DNA of 64,000 nt from Sphingopyxis sp. BE259 (GTDB lineage: Bacteria; Pseudomonadota; Alphaproteobacteria; Sphingomonadales; Sphingomonadaceae), in assembly GCF_031457495.1 (NCBI RefSeq), contig NZ_JAVDWM010000001.1, positions 2,716,001-2,780,000 on the forward strand, written 5' to 3'. The stretch's first letter is position 1, and each line of letters begins with the position of its first letter. A program made the translations under genes and the position numbers. The notes under the pieces were generated by a model. The model made no database searches and was not told where the DNA came from. It saw only the letters and a program-made list of their open reading frames with translations. Below, in pieces: positions 43,995 through 52,811 of this stretch.

Positions 43995-46118
43995 ATGCGT
44001 TTGCTTTGCTCCGCCGGTTTTACCTTTGCCATGCTCCTCGCCGCCCCGGCTTTCGCGCAGGACCGCGCTGCCGCGGGCAGCGACGACGACATCCACACCG
44101 GCGATCCGATCATCGTCACCGCGCCCTATGTCCGCAGCCTGGACATTCTGGGCAATGTGTCGGTGGTCGAGGGGGACGAGCTGGCGCGCGACATCCGCGG
44201 TCAGATCGGCGACACGCTGACCCGGCAGGCGGGCGTATCCGCAACCAGCTTTGCCCCCGGCGCGTCACGCCCGGTGCTGCGCGGCTTTTCGGGCGAGCGC
44301 GTCCGCGTGCTGACCGACGGGATCGGGTCGATCGACGTGTCGAACACGTCGGCCGACCATGCGGTGACCATCGATCCGCTGACCGTCGAGCGCATCGAAA
44401 TCCTGCGCGGCCCGGCCGTGCTGCTGTTCGGCAGCCAGGCAATCGGCGGCGCGGTCAACCTGTTCGACCGCCGAATTCCAAGAAAAGTTCCTACCGATCA
44501 TGTCCATATCGACGCGATCGGCGGCTATGCGACCGCCGCCGACGACCGCAACATCGGCAGCTCGATCGACGTCGCACTAACCCCGCAGATCGTCGCGCAT
44601 CTCGACGGCAGCTGGCGCAAGACCGGCGATGCGCGCGCGGGCGGTTTCGTCTATGCGCCCGGCATCCGCGGCGATTTGCTGCATCTGGCCGAACATGAAG
44701 TCGAAGAAGGTCATCTCGACGAGGCCGCCGAACTGACCGCCGACGCCAACCGCCGCGGCAAGATCCCGAATACCGCGAGCGAGACCTGGACAGCGGCGGG
44801 CGGTCTGTCGCTGATCAACGACGGCGGCCAGCTGGGTATTTCGGTCAGCTATTTCGACAGCAATTATGGCGTCCCCTCGCGCCCGAACACCGCGCACGAC
44901 CATGGCGGCGAAGAAGGCGAGGAAGAAGGCGGGCATGACCATGGCGAAGCCCCGGTCACCATCGGACTGAAGCAATGGCGCGCCGATGTGCGCGGCGAGG
45001 TCGAGATGGGCGACGGCTTTTTCGACAAGCTGCGCATCCGCGCCGGGTTCGCCGATTATGAACATACCGAGTTCGAGGGCGACGAGGTCGGCACTGTCTT
45101 TACCAACCAGGGCGTCGAGGGTCGGCTGGAGCTGGCGCAAAACGACCGCGGCGGCTGGCGCGGCGCCAGCGGTGTCCAGTACAGCCACCGCGATTTCAAC
45201 GCGATCGGCGCCGAAGCCTTTGTGCCGCGCAACCTGACCGACCAGTTCGCGCTGTTCACCTTGCAGGAATGGACGCTGGGTTCGCTCGGCGTCGAGGCCG
45301 CGGCCCGCTATGAAACGACCGACGTCCGCGCCCCGGCACTCGGCATCTCGCGCAGTTTCGACACCTTCTCAGGCGCGCTTGGCGCAAATTACGACATCAG
45401 TGACAGCGCCAAGATCGGCCTGTCGGTCGCCCGCGCCGTCCGCGCGCCGTCGGCCGAGGAGCTGTTCTCGAACGGGCCGCATATCGCGACCCAGTCGTTC
45501 GAGGTTGGCGACGTCAACCTCAAGCGCGAAGCCAGCTGGGGCGCCGAAGCGTCGTTCAAGCTCAAGACCGACGCCTTCAGCCTCAGCCTGACCGGCTATT
45601 CCAACTGGTTCGACAATTTCATCTATTCCGAAGCCACCGGCGAGGAAGATGACGAACTGCCCGTCTTCCAATATTTCCAGCGCGACGCCCGCGTGTGGGG
45701 TTTCGAGGCCGAGGCGAGCGCCCGGCTGGCGCAGGTCGGCAGCTTTAATATCGTCGGCGACGTCGTGGCCGACATGACGCGCGCCAAGATCAAGGGCGGC
45801 GACCATGTCCCGCGCATCCCCGCGATGCGCGTGCTGGGCGGGCTTGAGGCGCAGGGCGAGCGCATCGACGCGCGCGCCGAGGTCGAATGGACCGACAATC
45901 AGAACCGCATCGCCGCGTTCGAAACACCGACCAAGGGCTTCACGCTGGTCAACGCGTCGATCAGCTGGCGGCCGCTGCCCGACACCAAAAATCTGACGCT
46001 GTCGCTCGCCGCCAACAACATCTTCGATGTCGAGGCGCGGCGGCACGCCAGCTTTACCAAGGATTATGTCCCGCTGACCGGCCGCGACATCCGCATCACC
46101 GCGCGCGCGAGTTTTTAA
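43995..46118 (+). CDS. TonB-dependent receptor, probable zinc type (ZnuD-like)
   Basis: 707-residue outer-membrane receptor when started at ATG 43995, the one followed by a signal peptide (CSAGFTFAMLLAAPAFAQ). Plug motifs include IIVTAPYVRSLDILGN, PVLRGFSGERVRVLTDG and IEILRGPAVLLFGSQAIGGA; the barrel ends TARASF. Two extracellular-type loops are rich in His and acidic residues (HLAEHEVEEGHLDE and HDHGGEEGEEEGGHDHGE), as in ZnuD and related zinc or metal-uptake receptors. Energy would come from TonB. A candidate Zur-like palindrome lies upstream. Confidence 0.88.
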   Translation: MRLLCSAGFTFAMLLAAPAFAQDRAAAGSDDDIHTGDPIIVTAPYVRSLDILGNVSVVEGDELARDIRGQIGDTLTRQAGVSATSFAPGASRPVLRGFSGERVRVLTDGIGSIDVSNTSADHAVTIDPLTVERIEILRGPAVLLFGSQAIGGAVNLFDRRIPRKVPTDHVHIDAIGGYATAADDRNIGSSIDVALTPQIVAHLDGSWRKTGDARAGGFVYAPGIRGDLLHLAEHEVEEGHLDEAAELTADANRRGKIPNTASETWTAAGGLSLINDGGQLGISVSYFDSNYGVPSRPNTAHDHGGEEGEEEGGHDHGEAPVTIGLKQWRADVRGEVEMGDGFFDKLRIRAGFADYEHTEFEGDEVGTVFTNQGVEGRLELAQNDRGGWRGASGVQYSHRDFNAIGAEAFVPRNLTDQFALFTLQEWTLGSLGVEAAARYETTDVRAPALGISRSFDTFSGALGANYDISDSAKIGLSVARAVRAPSAEELFSNGPHIATQSFEVGDVNLKREASWGAEASFKLKTDAFSLSLTGYSNWFDNFIYSEATGEEDDELPVFQYFQRDARVWGFEAEASARLAQVGSFNIVGDVVADMTRAKIKGGDHVPRIPAMRVLGGLEAQGERIDARAEVEWTDNQNRIAAFETPTKGFTLVNASISWRPLPDTKNLTLSLAANNIFDVEARRHASFTKDYVPLTGRDIRITARASF

Positions 46119-46127
46119 GATTATCGT

Positions 46128-46199
46128 CGCCCCCGCGCAGGCGGGGGCCGCTGGCAGGGTTGGATCAGACTTATGGCGGCCCCCGCCTGCGCGGGGCGA
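46128..46199. repeat. GC-rich inverted repeat between convergent genes
   Basis: The left arm CGCCCCCGCGCAGGCGGGG and the right arm CCCCGCCTGCGCGGGGCG are reverse complements apart from one extra C, about 24 bases each. It sits between the TonB receptor stop and the stop of the secreted-protein gene on the opposite strand, where it could terminate both transcripts although there is no T-tract. Confidence 0.8.
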
Positions 46200-46205
46200 T
46201 GGGCC

Positions 46206-46745
46206 CTAAAACGGCAATTGCTTGCGCTTGTTCCAGTAGATCGAGGTCGCCGCGGCATAGGCGCCGACCTTTTCCCACGCCGTCGTATCGACCGTTTCGA
46301 TGTCGACGCCGCTGTCGATATAGGCCTGCACGATCTTCATGATCTGGTCTTCCGACATATCGCTCGACAGGTCGGGGTTGGCGCCTGCGGGGCCGAAGTC
46401 GAGCGCCTTGTCGACGATCGCCGACGACAGGTTTAGCTTGGCGATGTCGCCGACCAGCCACTCGCGCGAAATACGCGCGAGACTGTAGTCGAAATAAGCG
46501 GCCTTTTGGGCTTCGGCGATGCCATGTTTGGCAACACAGCCCTCGGTGACCGTCGAGAGCTGCTTGAACAGCGCATCGCGCGACGCATCGTCACCTGCGC
46601 CCGCCATCGACGCGCCGATCGACGCCTTCGTGTCAGCGGCAACCGCCGATACGACGCAATCGAACTTCTCGCCTTCCTGCGCCGCGGCGGCCGTCGGCAG
46701 CGCTGCCAGCGTCAGCGCAGCGCCCGCCATCAAACTCTTCAGCAT
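46206..46745 (-). CDS. Secreted protein of unknown function
   Basis: 179 residues with a clear signal peptide (MAGAALTLAALPTAAAAQ, cleavage near residue 23) and a mature, mostly helical domain with two Cys residues (CVVSAVA and GCVAKHG) that could form a disulfide. No family is recognised. It is on the minus strand downstream of fabG with a 34-base gap and may be co-transcribed, although its role in fatty acid synthesis is doubtful. Confidence 0.75.
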   Translation of the reverse strand: MLKSLMAGAALTLAALPTAAAAQEGEKFDCVVSAVAADTKASIGASMAGAGDDASRDALFKQLSTVTEGCVAKHGIAEAQKAAYFDYSLARISREWLVGDIAKLNLSSAIVDKALDFGPAGANPDLSSDMSEDQIMKIVQAYIDSGVDIETVDTTAWEKVGAYAAATSIYWNKRKQLPF

Positions 46746-46779
46746 CCAGATATTCCCTTCAACGTCGCCTTGCGATCCC

Positions 46780-47523
46780 TCAGGACAGCATGGCCATCCC
46801 GCCGTTCACATGCAACGTCTGACCGGTCACATATCCAGCCTCTTTCGACGCCAGATAGACGACCGCCGCGGCAATATCGCTGCCCTCGCCCATCCGGCCC
46901 GCCGGGATGCGCTGGTTCAGCGCGTCTTTTTGCGCGTCGGGCAGGTCGTCGGTCATCGCGGTGGCGATAAAGCCCGGCGCGACGCAGTTCGCGGTCACCC
47001 CGCGGCTGGCCAGTTCCTGCGCCAACGCCTTGGTCATTCCGGTGACCCCGGCCTTCGAAGCCGCGTAATTGGCCTGCCCCGGATTGCCGGTAGCGCCGAC
47101 GACGCTGGTGATCGAGATGATGCGGCCGAACCGCGCCTTCATCATCGGCTTCGCCGCCGCACGCGCGAGGCGGAAATTGGCCTCAAGATTGATACGGATA
47201 ACGTCCATCCACTCCTCGTCCTTCATCCGCATGATCAGATTGTCGCGCGTCACCCCGGCGTTGTTGACGAGGATGTCGAGCTTGCCGCCCAGCGCGTCGA
47301 CCGCGGACGGCACCAGCGCATCGACCGCGGCGGCATCGCCCAGATTGCAAGGCAGAGCGACATGATCGCCGCCAAGCGTGTAGCGAAAGGCGTTCAGCTT
47401 ATCGGCGTTGGACCCCGACACCGCAAGCCGGGCGCCCTGCGCCGCCAGCGCCTGTGCGATAGCTGAACCGATGCCGCCCGACGCGCCGGTGACGAGGGCG
47501 GTCATGCCGGTGAGATCAAACAT
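46780..47523 (-). CDS. fabG: 3-oxoacyl-[acyl-carrier-protein] reductase
   Basis: 247-residue SDR that reduces beta-ketoacyl-ACP with NADPH in fatty acid elongation. It has the cofactor motif TGASGGIG, NNAG and the catalytic Ser140, Tyr153 and Lys157 (YAASK), and ends HVNGGMAMLS as FabG proteins do. ATG 47523 with AGGAGA just upstream fixes the start. It follows fabD by 23 bases. The usual next gene, acpP, is not here; a secreted protein of unknown function follows instead. Confidence 0.96.
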   Translation of the reverse strand: MFDLTGMTALVTGASGGIGSAIAQALAAQGARLAVSGSNADKLNAFRYTLGGDHVALPCNLGDAAAVDALVPSAVDALGGKLDILVNNAGVTRDNLIMRMKDEEWMDVIRINLEANFRLARAAAKPMMKARFGRIISITSVVGATGNPGQANYAASKAGVTGMTKALAQELASRGVTANCVAPGFIATAMTDDLPDAQKDALNQRIPAGRMGEGSDIAAAVVYLASKEAGYVTGQTLHVNGGMAMLS

Positions 47524-47546
47524 TCGAATTCTCCTGATTTTTGTGA

Positions 47547-48485
47547 TTAGAGCGTCTTGAGCAGCGCTTCGATATCGTCCATCGAAATCACGCTGGCGGT
47601 CTCGACCTCGCCCGACGCGCTGCGCTTCACCATCGGCGACAGCACCTTGCCGCCGAATTCGACAAAATGCGTCACGCCGATGCCTTCCATCGCGCCGACG
47701 CTTTCGCGCCAGCGGACGCGGCCGGTGATCTGCTGGACGAGCAGGTCGCGGATCGTGTCGGCGTCGCTCACCGGGCTGGCGGTGACGTTGGCGACCACGG
47801 GCACCAACGGGGCGGCGGGCGAGTTGACGCCGAGCGCTTCGGCCATCGCATCCGCCGCCGCCTGCATCAGCGGGCAATGGAACGGCGCCGACACGGGGAG
47901 CAGCACCCCGCGCTTGATGTCATAATCCTTGACCAGCGCGACCGCGCGCTCGACCGCGCCCTTGTGGCCCGAGATCACGACCTGCGACGGGTCATTGTCG
48001 TTGGCGACGGTGCAGACCTCGCCTTCGGCAGCCGCGTCGGCGAGTTTCTGCGCGGTGTCGATATCGGCGCCGAGCAACGCTGCCATCGCGCCGATGCCGA
48101 CCGGCACCGCCGCCTGCATCGCCTGACCGCGCGTCTTCAGCAGCCGCGCGGTGGTCGCGAGGTCGAAGGCACCCGCGGCGCAGAGCGCGCTATATTCGCC
48201 CAGACTGTGGCCCGCGACATAATCGGCCTTGGCCGACAAGGTCACGCCGCCTTCCTTTTCCAGCACGCGCAACGTCGCGATCGCATTGGCCATGATCGCG
48301 GGCTGGGCATTTTCGGTGAGGGTCAGCTGATCCTCCGGCCCTTCGCTCATCAGCAGGAACAGCTTTTGCCCCAGCGCGTCATCGACCTCCTGAAACACCT
48401 CGCGCGCGACCGGCGAGGCGTCAGCGAGCGCCTTGCCCATGCCGACTGCCTGGCTGCCCTGACCCGGAAAGATGAATGCGCGCAT
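47547..48485 (-). CDS. fabD: Malonyl-CoA:ACP transacylase
   Basis: 312-residue acyltransferase that loads malonyl onto acyl carrier protein. It begins with FIFPGQGSQAVGMGKAL; the nucleophile is Ser94 in GHSLGEYSAL, and the catalytic His is in SAPFHCPLM near 201. The family length is normal. It lies 45 bases downstream of the LD-carboxypeptidase and 23 bases upstream of fabG, so it belongs to a minus-strand run. Confidence 0.97.
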   Translation of the reverse strand: MRAFIFPGQGSQAVGMGKALADASPVAREVFQEVDDALGQKLFLLMSEGPEDQLTLTENAQPAIMANAIATLRVLEKEGGVTLSAKADYVAGHSLGEYSALCAAGAFDLATTARLLKTRGQAMQAAVPVGIGAMAALLGADIDTAQKLADAAAEGEVCTVANDNDPSQVVISGHKGAVERAVALVKDYDIKRGVLLPVSAPFHCPLMQAAADAMAEALGVNSPAAPLVPVVANVTASPVSDADTIRDLLVQQITGRVRWRESVGAMEGIGVTHFVEFGGKVLSPMVKRSASGEVETASVISMDDIEALLKTL

Positions 48486-48530
48486 ATTGCGTCCCCTAGC
48501 GTGATTATGAATTGGGCCGCGCCTATTCCT

Positions 48531-49358
48531 TCACCCGGCGCGATGCAAGCCGAAGGGGACGACCTTGTTTTCGGCATCATGGCCGATGTCGGCGCGGCCC
48601 AGATAGGGGATGGCGCACCGCGTGCACCACTGCTGCGCGATCTCCTCGGCTTCCAGCCCGAACGGCCGGTCGTTTTCGCGAATGTCGCCGACCCGGCCGA
48701 GCCGCAGACCGGCCAGGCCGCGCGGGCCCAGATAGCTGGCGACATGAAAAAAGGCGCGGTCAAAGGCATAAAGATATTCGCTGACCTCTTCGACCAGCAG
48801 CACATGCCCCGACAAATCGGGCTCTAGCGGCGTACCGAGCAGCATCGACAGCGTCATCAGGTTGAATGCGGCATGGCGCGCGCCATGCTGCAAGCCCGCC
48901 TCGCAGGCGCCCGGATCGCGCGCGACCAGCCAGTCGAGCGCGCGCAATATCGCAGCGTCGCCGCCCTCGCGGCGAATATCGGCGACCATCGGTCCGTGCG
49001 CGACGTGATCGAAGCCGTCGCGATAGAGCGCGCCGAGCAGATTGCCCTGATCCGAATAGCCAAGGAACGCCTTGCGCCGCGCGACATCGGTCATCGCCGC
49101 GACTGCATCCTCGGCAATCCGGCACGCGCCATAGCCGCCGCGCGCGAACCAGATCGCGTCGATGTCCGGACGGTTTGCCATTTCCACGAGCGCGGCAAAG
49201 CGATGCCCGTCCTCGCCAGCAAAATGGCCGTGGGTGGCGAAACATTGCGGGTCGAAGACCAGCTCGACGTCGGGGTAGCCGAGGCTGGCGAGCGCGCGGA
49301 CAGCTTCCGCATCGTCGGGCAATATGGGGGTCGAGGGAGCGACTATTCCGATGCGCAT
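48531..49358 (-). CDS. LD-carboxypeptidase (peptidase S66 family)
   Basis: 275 residues from ATG 49358, which has GAAGG upstream; a longer frame to 49526 is not supported. Family strings are IGIVAPSTPI, FARGGYGACRIAED, the nucleophile Ser in FLGYSDQGNLL, HGPMV and LVEEVSEYLYAFDR with the candidate catalytic Glu. S66 enzymes remove the terminal D-Ala from tetrapeptides during peptidoglycan recycling. It is divergent from an Mpl-like Mur ligase, which would use the resulting tripeptide. Confidence 0.88.
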   Translation of the reverse strand: MRIGIVAPSTPILPDDAEAVRALASLGYPDVELVFDPQCFATHGHFAGEDGHRFAALVEMANRPDIDAIWFARGGYGACRIAEDAVAAMTDVARRKAFLGYSDQGNLLGALYRDGFDHVAHGPMVADIRREGGDAAILRALDWLVARDPGACEAGLQHGARHAAFNLMTLSMLLGTPLEPDLSGHVLLVEEVSEYLYAFDRAFFHVASYLGPRGLAGLRLGRVGDIRENDRPFGLEAEEIAQQWCTRCAIPYLGRADIGHDAENKVVPFGLHRAG

Positions 49359-49374
49359 GGAGCGACCTTCAAAT

Positions 49375-49456
49375 CCGTTCGTGTCGAGCGAAGTCGAGAC
49401 ACCCATCGTCACAGCGCCGGGCCGAGGGGCATCTCGACGTCGCTCGATGCGAACGG
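49375..49456. repeat. Imperfect inverted repeat between LD-carboxypeptidase and Mpl-like genes
   Basis: Second copy of the element at 28075-28154: the left arm is the same CCGTTCGTGTCGAGCGAAG and the right arm ends GACGTCGCTCGATGCGAACGG apart from mismatches. Here it occupies most of the 154-base divergent promoter region. Confidence 0.85.
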
Positions 49457-49512
49457 GGAAAGAGAGTGCCGCTCTGGTTGCAAACCCTTCGCCAAGGCCA
49501 TAACGCCGCGCC

Positions 49513-50892
49513 ATGGCGGAAAACAAATCCTATTTCTTCTGTGGCATCGGCGGGTCGGGCATGTTGCCGCTCGCCATGATTGTCGCGGCGCGCGGTGCCA
49601 GCGTTGCGGGGTCGGACCGCAGCCGCGACCAAGGACGCTCGCCCGGAAAATTCGCGTGGCTCGAAAGCCAGGGCATCGCATTTCACCCGCAGGATGGCAG
49701 CGGGCCGAAAGCGGGTCAGATCCTGATCGCATCGGCGGCGATCGAGGACAGCGTGCCGGACATCGCCGCCGCGAAGGCGCTCGGCCTCGCCCGCATGACC
49801 CGCGCCGATCTCAACGCCGCGCTGTTCAACGACGCGGCCCAAGCGATCGGCGTCGGCGGCACCAGCGGCAAGTCGACCGTCACCGGGATGATCGGCTGGA
49901 TCCTCGAAAGCGCGGGGAAAAAACCGACGGTGATGAACGGCGCGGTGATGCGCAATTTCGCGAGCGAAGACCGGCCCTTTGCCAGCGCGCTGGTCGGCGG
50001 CAATGCCGTTTACGTCAGTGAAGTCGATGAAAGCGACGGCTCGATCGCGCTCTATCAGCCAGACGTCGCGGTGGTCACCAACATCAGCCTCGACCACAAG
50101 AGCCTCGACGAACTCCATGCACTGTTCGGCGATTTTGTCGGCAAGGCGCGGATTGCGGTGATCAACGCCGACGATCCCGAATCGGCGGCGCTGTTCAATG
50201 CCGACAACAATCTGCGGTTCGGGTTCGGCGACGGCGCGGCGCTGCGTGGCAGCGATTTTACGGCGCTGCCCGACGGCTGCCGCTTCAAGGTCGCTTTCCA
50301 GGCGACCACGCACGACGTGCGGTTGCGGATGCCGGGCCGCCACAATGCGATGAACGCACTCGCGGCGATCGCGGCGGCGCGCGCGATCAATATATCGGTG
50401 GCGGACTCGGTGGCCGCCCTTGTCGATTTCACCGGGCTGGCGCGCCGTTACGAAGTGCTGGGCCAGGCGGGCGGCGTGACGGTGATCGACGATTTTGCGC
50501 ACAACCCCGACAAGGTTGCCGCGACGCTCGCCGCGGTCGCCGAACTGCCCGGCCGCGCCCTGCTGTTCTTTCAGCCACACGGTTACGGCCCGCTGCGCCA
50601 GATGGGCCGGGAACTCGCGGCCAGCTTTGCCGCCGGGATGCGGCCCGATGACAAGCTCTATGTTTGTGACCCCGTCTATTTCGGCGGCACCGTCGATCGC
50701 AGTATCGGCAGCGAGGCGCTGGTCGCCGCGATCGTTGCGAGCGGCGGCGATGCGGTGCACCTGACGACCCGCACCAATTGCGGCTCCGCAATGCTCGACG
50801 AAGCAAAGGCCGGCGACCGCATCCTGATCCTCGGCGCGCGCGACGACACGCTGACCGAATTTGGGCACGAATTGCTGGCGAAGCTCGCATAG
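49513..50892 (+). CDS. mpl: Mur ligase of the Mpl type (muropeptide recycling)
   Basis: 459-residue Mur ligase, clearly distinct from murC at 28181 although both share FFCGIGGSGM-type starts and the P-loop GVGGTSGKSTVTGM. The central domain contains EVDESDGSIALYQPDVAVVT and the third domain ARRYEVLGQAGGVTVIDDFAHNP. Mpl joins free L-Ala-D-Glu-DAP tripeptide to UDP-MurNAc. The Mpl assignment rests on the neighbour LD-carboxypeptidase and on having a second UDP-MurNAc-binding ligase beside a complete murC-F set; a cyanophycin-like or other Mur ligase role is not excluded. Confidence 0.78.
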   Translation: MAENKSYFFCGIGGSGMLPLAMIVAARGASVAGSDRSRDQGRSPGKFAWLESQGIAFHPQDGSGPKAGQILIASAAIEDSVPDIAAAKALGLARMTRADLNAALFNDAAQAIGVGGTSGKSTVTGMIGWILESAGKKPTVMNGAVMRNFASEDRPFASALVGGNAVYVSEVDESDGSIALYQPDVAVVTNISLDHKSLDELHALFGDFVGKARIAVINADDPESAALFNADNNLRFGFGDGAALRGSDFTALPDGCRFKVAFQATTHDVRLRMPGRHNAMNALAAIAAARAINISVADSVAALVDFTGLARRYEVLGQAGGVTVIDDFAHNPDKVAATLAAVAELPGRALLFFQPHGYGPLRQMGRELAASFAAGMRPDDKLYVCDPVYFGGTVDRSIGSEALVAAIVASGGDAVHLTTRTNCGSAMLDEAKAGDRILILGARDDTLTEFGHELLAKLA

Positions 50893-51248
50893 TCCCTTCT
50901 TCCCTTGCGGAAGAAGGACATGGAGGCTTGTGAGCGCAGCGAACTAGCCGCAGTTGGATGAGGGGTTGCGAGCCACCGGCTCGCGCGGTCGCAGATCGAC
51001 CGCAGACCCCTCACCCAGCTCCGGCTAGCCAGCAAGCTGGCAAGTCTGCGCCCCCCTCTCCCGCAAGGGGAGAGGGGCGGAAGAACCCTTGCTTTCCGCC
51101 GCCGAATCTATATAGGCGCGCTCCATTGGGGCGAGGCTCTTGGCCGTCGCCCCATTTGCTTTGCACCAATTTCGCATCGCAAGACGACAGCCGGAGGGGC
51201 CTGCGATTGGCGCAGGTCAGCGATCGGCCAAATCGAAGGAAGCGCATC
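50893..51248. other. Intergenic region before rpsF
   Basis: Just after the Mpl stop lies a short hairpin, CCTTCTTCC/GGAAGAAGG (about 50895-50919), that may end that transcript. Repetitive sphingomonad-type segments follow: a CCCCTC/GAGGGG-bounded element with CTCTCCCGCAAGGGGAGAGG near 51056-51075. The final 120 bases hold the rpsF leader. I see no gene in the stretch. Confidence 0.6.
51191..51236 (+). ncRNA. Candidate S6:S18-binding leader element
   Basis: Upstream of rpsF the RNA has a CCG at 51191-51193 and the hairpin CCTGCG (51200-51205)/CGCAGG (51211-51216), with a further CGGCC near 51225-51229 able to close an outer helix. A CCG-containing stem-loop that binds S6-S18 and represses the operon is known in many bacteria. 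The match is by eye and incomplete. Confidence 0.3.
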
Positions 51249-51626
51249 ATGCCGTTCTACGAGCATGTTTTTATCGCGCGTCAGGACCTGAGCCAGGCTC
51301 AGGTCGACGCGCTGGCGGAAACCGTCACCAACGTCATCACCGAATATAAGGGCGAGGTCCACAAGACCGAAACCTGGGGCCTGAAGCAGCTCGCCTACAA
51401 GATCCAGAAGAACCGCAAGGGTCATTATGTGATGCTGTCGGCCGAAGTGTCGGGCGAAGCGATCGCCGAGATCGAGCGTCAGGCGGCGATCAGCGAAGAC
51501 ATCATCCGCTGGATGACGATCAAGGTCGACGAACTTGAAAAAGGTCCGTCGGTTATGATGCGCAAGCAAGAACGTCGGGGCGGCCGCGGCGAACGTGGCG
51601 GTCGTGACCGCGACGGCGAAGAATAA
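51249..51626 (+). CDS. rpsF: 30S ribosomal protein S6
   Basis: 125 residues with the S6 fold start [20 protein letters not shown] and the conserved [19 protein letters not shown]. The C-terminal tail is Arg/Gly-rich ([17 protein letters not shown]) as in many alphaproteobacteria. It binds the central domain of 16S rRNA as a heterodimer with S18. AAGGA at about 51236 precedes the ATG at 51249; a longer open frame in the leader is a shadow. Confidence 0.98.
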   Translation: MPFYEHVFIARQDLSQAQVDALAETVTNVITEYKGEVHKTETWGLKQLAYKIQKNRKGHYVMLSAEVSGEAIAEIERQAAISEDIIRWMTIKVDELEKGPSVMMRKQERRGGRGERGGRDRDGEE

Positions 51627-51637
51627 GGATAACGAAC

Positions 51638-51862
51638 ATGGCACGACCCTTTTTCCGCCGCCGCAAGACCTGCCCCTTCACGGCGAAGGACGCACCGGTC
51701 ATCGATTACAAGGACGTTCGCCTGCTCCAGGGTTACCTGTCGGAGCGCGGCAAGATTGTCCCGTCGCGGATCACCGCGGTGTCCGCCAAAAAGCAGCGTG
51801 AGCTGGCGAAAGCGATCAAACGCTCGCGCCACATCGGCCTGCTGCCCTACATTGTGAAGTAA
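51638..51862 (+). CDS. rpsR: 30S ribosomal protein S18
   Basis: 74-residue basic protein with the family strings [29 protein letters not shown] and [20 protein letters not shown]. It partners S6 on the platform of the small subunit. It starts 11 bases after rpsF with AAGGAT just upstream and is followed 14 bases later by rplI, the normal bacterial order. Confidence 0.98.
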   Translation: MARPFFRRRKTCPFTAKDAPVIDYKDVRLLQGYLSERGKIVPSRITAVSAKKQRELAKAIKRSRHIGLLPYIVK

Positions 51863-51876
51863 GGAGGGCTGGTCTG

Positions 51877-52509
51877 ATGGAAATCATTCTGCTCGAACGC
51901 ATCGAGAAACTCGGCGGCATCGGCGATGTCGTCAACGTCAAGAACGGCTTTGCCCGCAATTACCTGTTGCCCAACAACAAGGCGCTGCGCGCGAACGACG
52001 CCAACCGCAAGCTGTTCGAAGCGAACCGCGGCAAGATCGAGGCTGACAACGCCGAACGTCGCGGCGAAGCCGAAGGCCGCGCCAAGGATATTGACGGCAA
52101 GCAGATCGTGCTGATCCGCCAGGCGTCGAACACTGGCCAGCTGTATGGTTCGGTTTCGGTCCGCGACATCGTCGATGCGCTGGCCGAAGACGGCGTCACC
52201 GGCCTCGGCAAGTCGATGGTTGAACTCGAACGCCCGATCAAGTCGCTCGGCCTGGTCGACGTCAAGGTCAAGCTGCACCCCGAAGTCATCGTGACGGTCG
52301 CAGTCAACGTCGCGCGTTCGCCCGACGAAGCCGAGATGCAGAAGCAGGGCATCGACGTTATCCAGGCCATGTTCGAGGAAGAACAGGCCGAAGCGGTTGC
52401 GACGGCGCTGGAACCCGACAGCGAAGACGAATTCGACGACGCGACGCCGCCGTCGGAACGCGCTGCCGACGCCAGCGACGAAGCGGCTGACGACGCCAAG
52501 GAAGACTAA
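51877..52509 (+). CDS. rplI: 50S ribosomal protein L9
   Basis: 210 residues. The N-terminal domain begins MEIILLERIEKLGGIGDVVN and VKNGFARNYLLPNNKAL, the long connecting helix follows, and the C-terminal rRNA-binding domain ends near residue 150. An extra acidic tail of about 50 residues (EEEQAEAVATAL and ending DDAKED) extends past the E. coli length of 149, as in other alphaproteobacteria. AAGGAGG at 51861-51867 is its ribosome site. Confidence 0.98.
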   Translation: MEIILLERIEKLGGIGDVVNVKNGFARNYLLPNNKALRANDANRKLFEANRGKIEADNAERRGEAEGRAKDIDGKQIVLIRQASNTGQLYGSVSVRDIVDALAEDGVTGLGKSMVELERPIKSLGLVDVKVKLHPEVIVTVAVNVARSPDEAEMQKQGIDVIQAMFEEEQAEAVATALEPDSEDEFDDATPPSERAADASDEAADDAKED

Positions 52510-52533
52510 GCCTCTTTTGGCGAACGCCTTTTG

Positions 52534-52572
52534 AAAGGGCCGCGTTTCCGAAAGGAAGCGCGGCCCTTTTCT
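52534..52572 (+). terminator. Rho-independent terminator after rplI
   Basis: AAAGGGCCGCGTTTCC (52534-52549) and GGAAGCGCGGCCCTTT (52554-52569) form a 16-bp stem with one G-T pair around a GAAA tetraloop, with T residues ending the stem. It closes the rpsF-rpsR-rplI operon. Confidence 0.9.
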
Positions 52573-52638
52573 GTGGCGGAGCGGCTGGTGCGATTGGCCG
52601 GTTTCGACCGGAAGTAGACGTTCCGGACCTTACAACTT

Positions 52639-52717
52639 CGTCATTCCCGCGAAAGCGGGAACCCAGGGTGGGGTTAGCCTACGCACGCTCTGGGTCCCCG
52701 CTTTCGCGGGGATGACG
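52639..52717. repeat. Inverted repeat, second copy of the 9815 element
   Basis: The left arm (52639-52669) is identical to 9815-9845. The right arm (52687-52717) differs at a few positions but keeps GTCCCCGCTTTCGCGGGGATG, each half itself palindromic. It follows the rplI terminator and precedes the sulfotransferase-like gene. Confidence 0.9.
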
Positions 52718-52811
52718 AATTTGGGGAATTGCAGCTTCCCACCCCAGAGCCGACGCCGCCCGAGCATGATCGCGTCTGGCCAACCCGGCTCGCCTTTCCT
52801 ATGGCGCGGGG

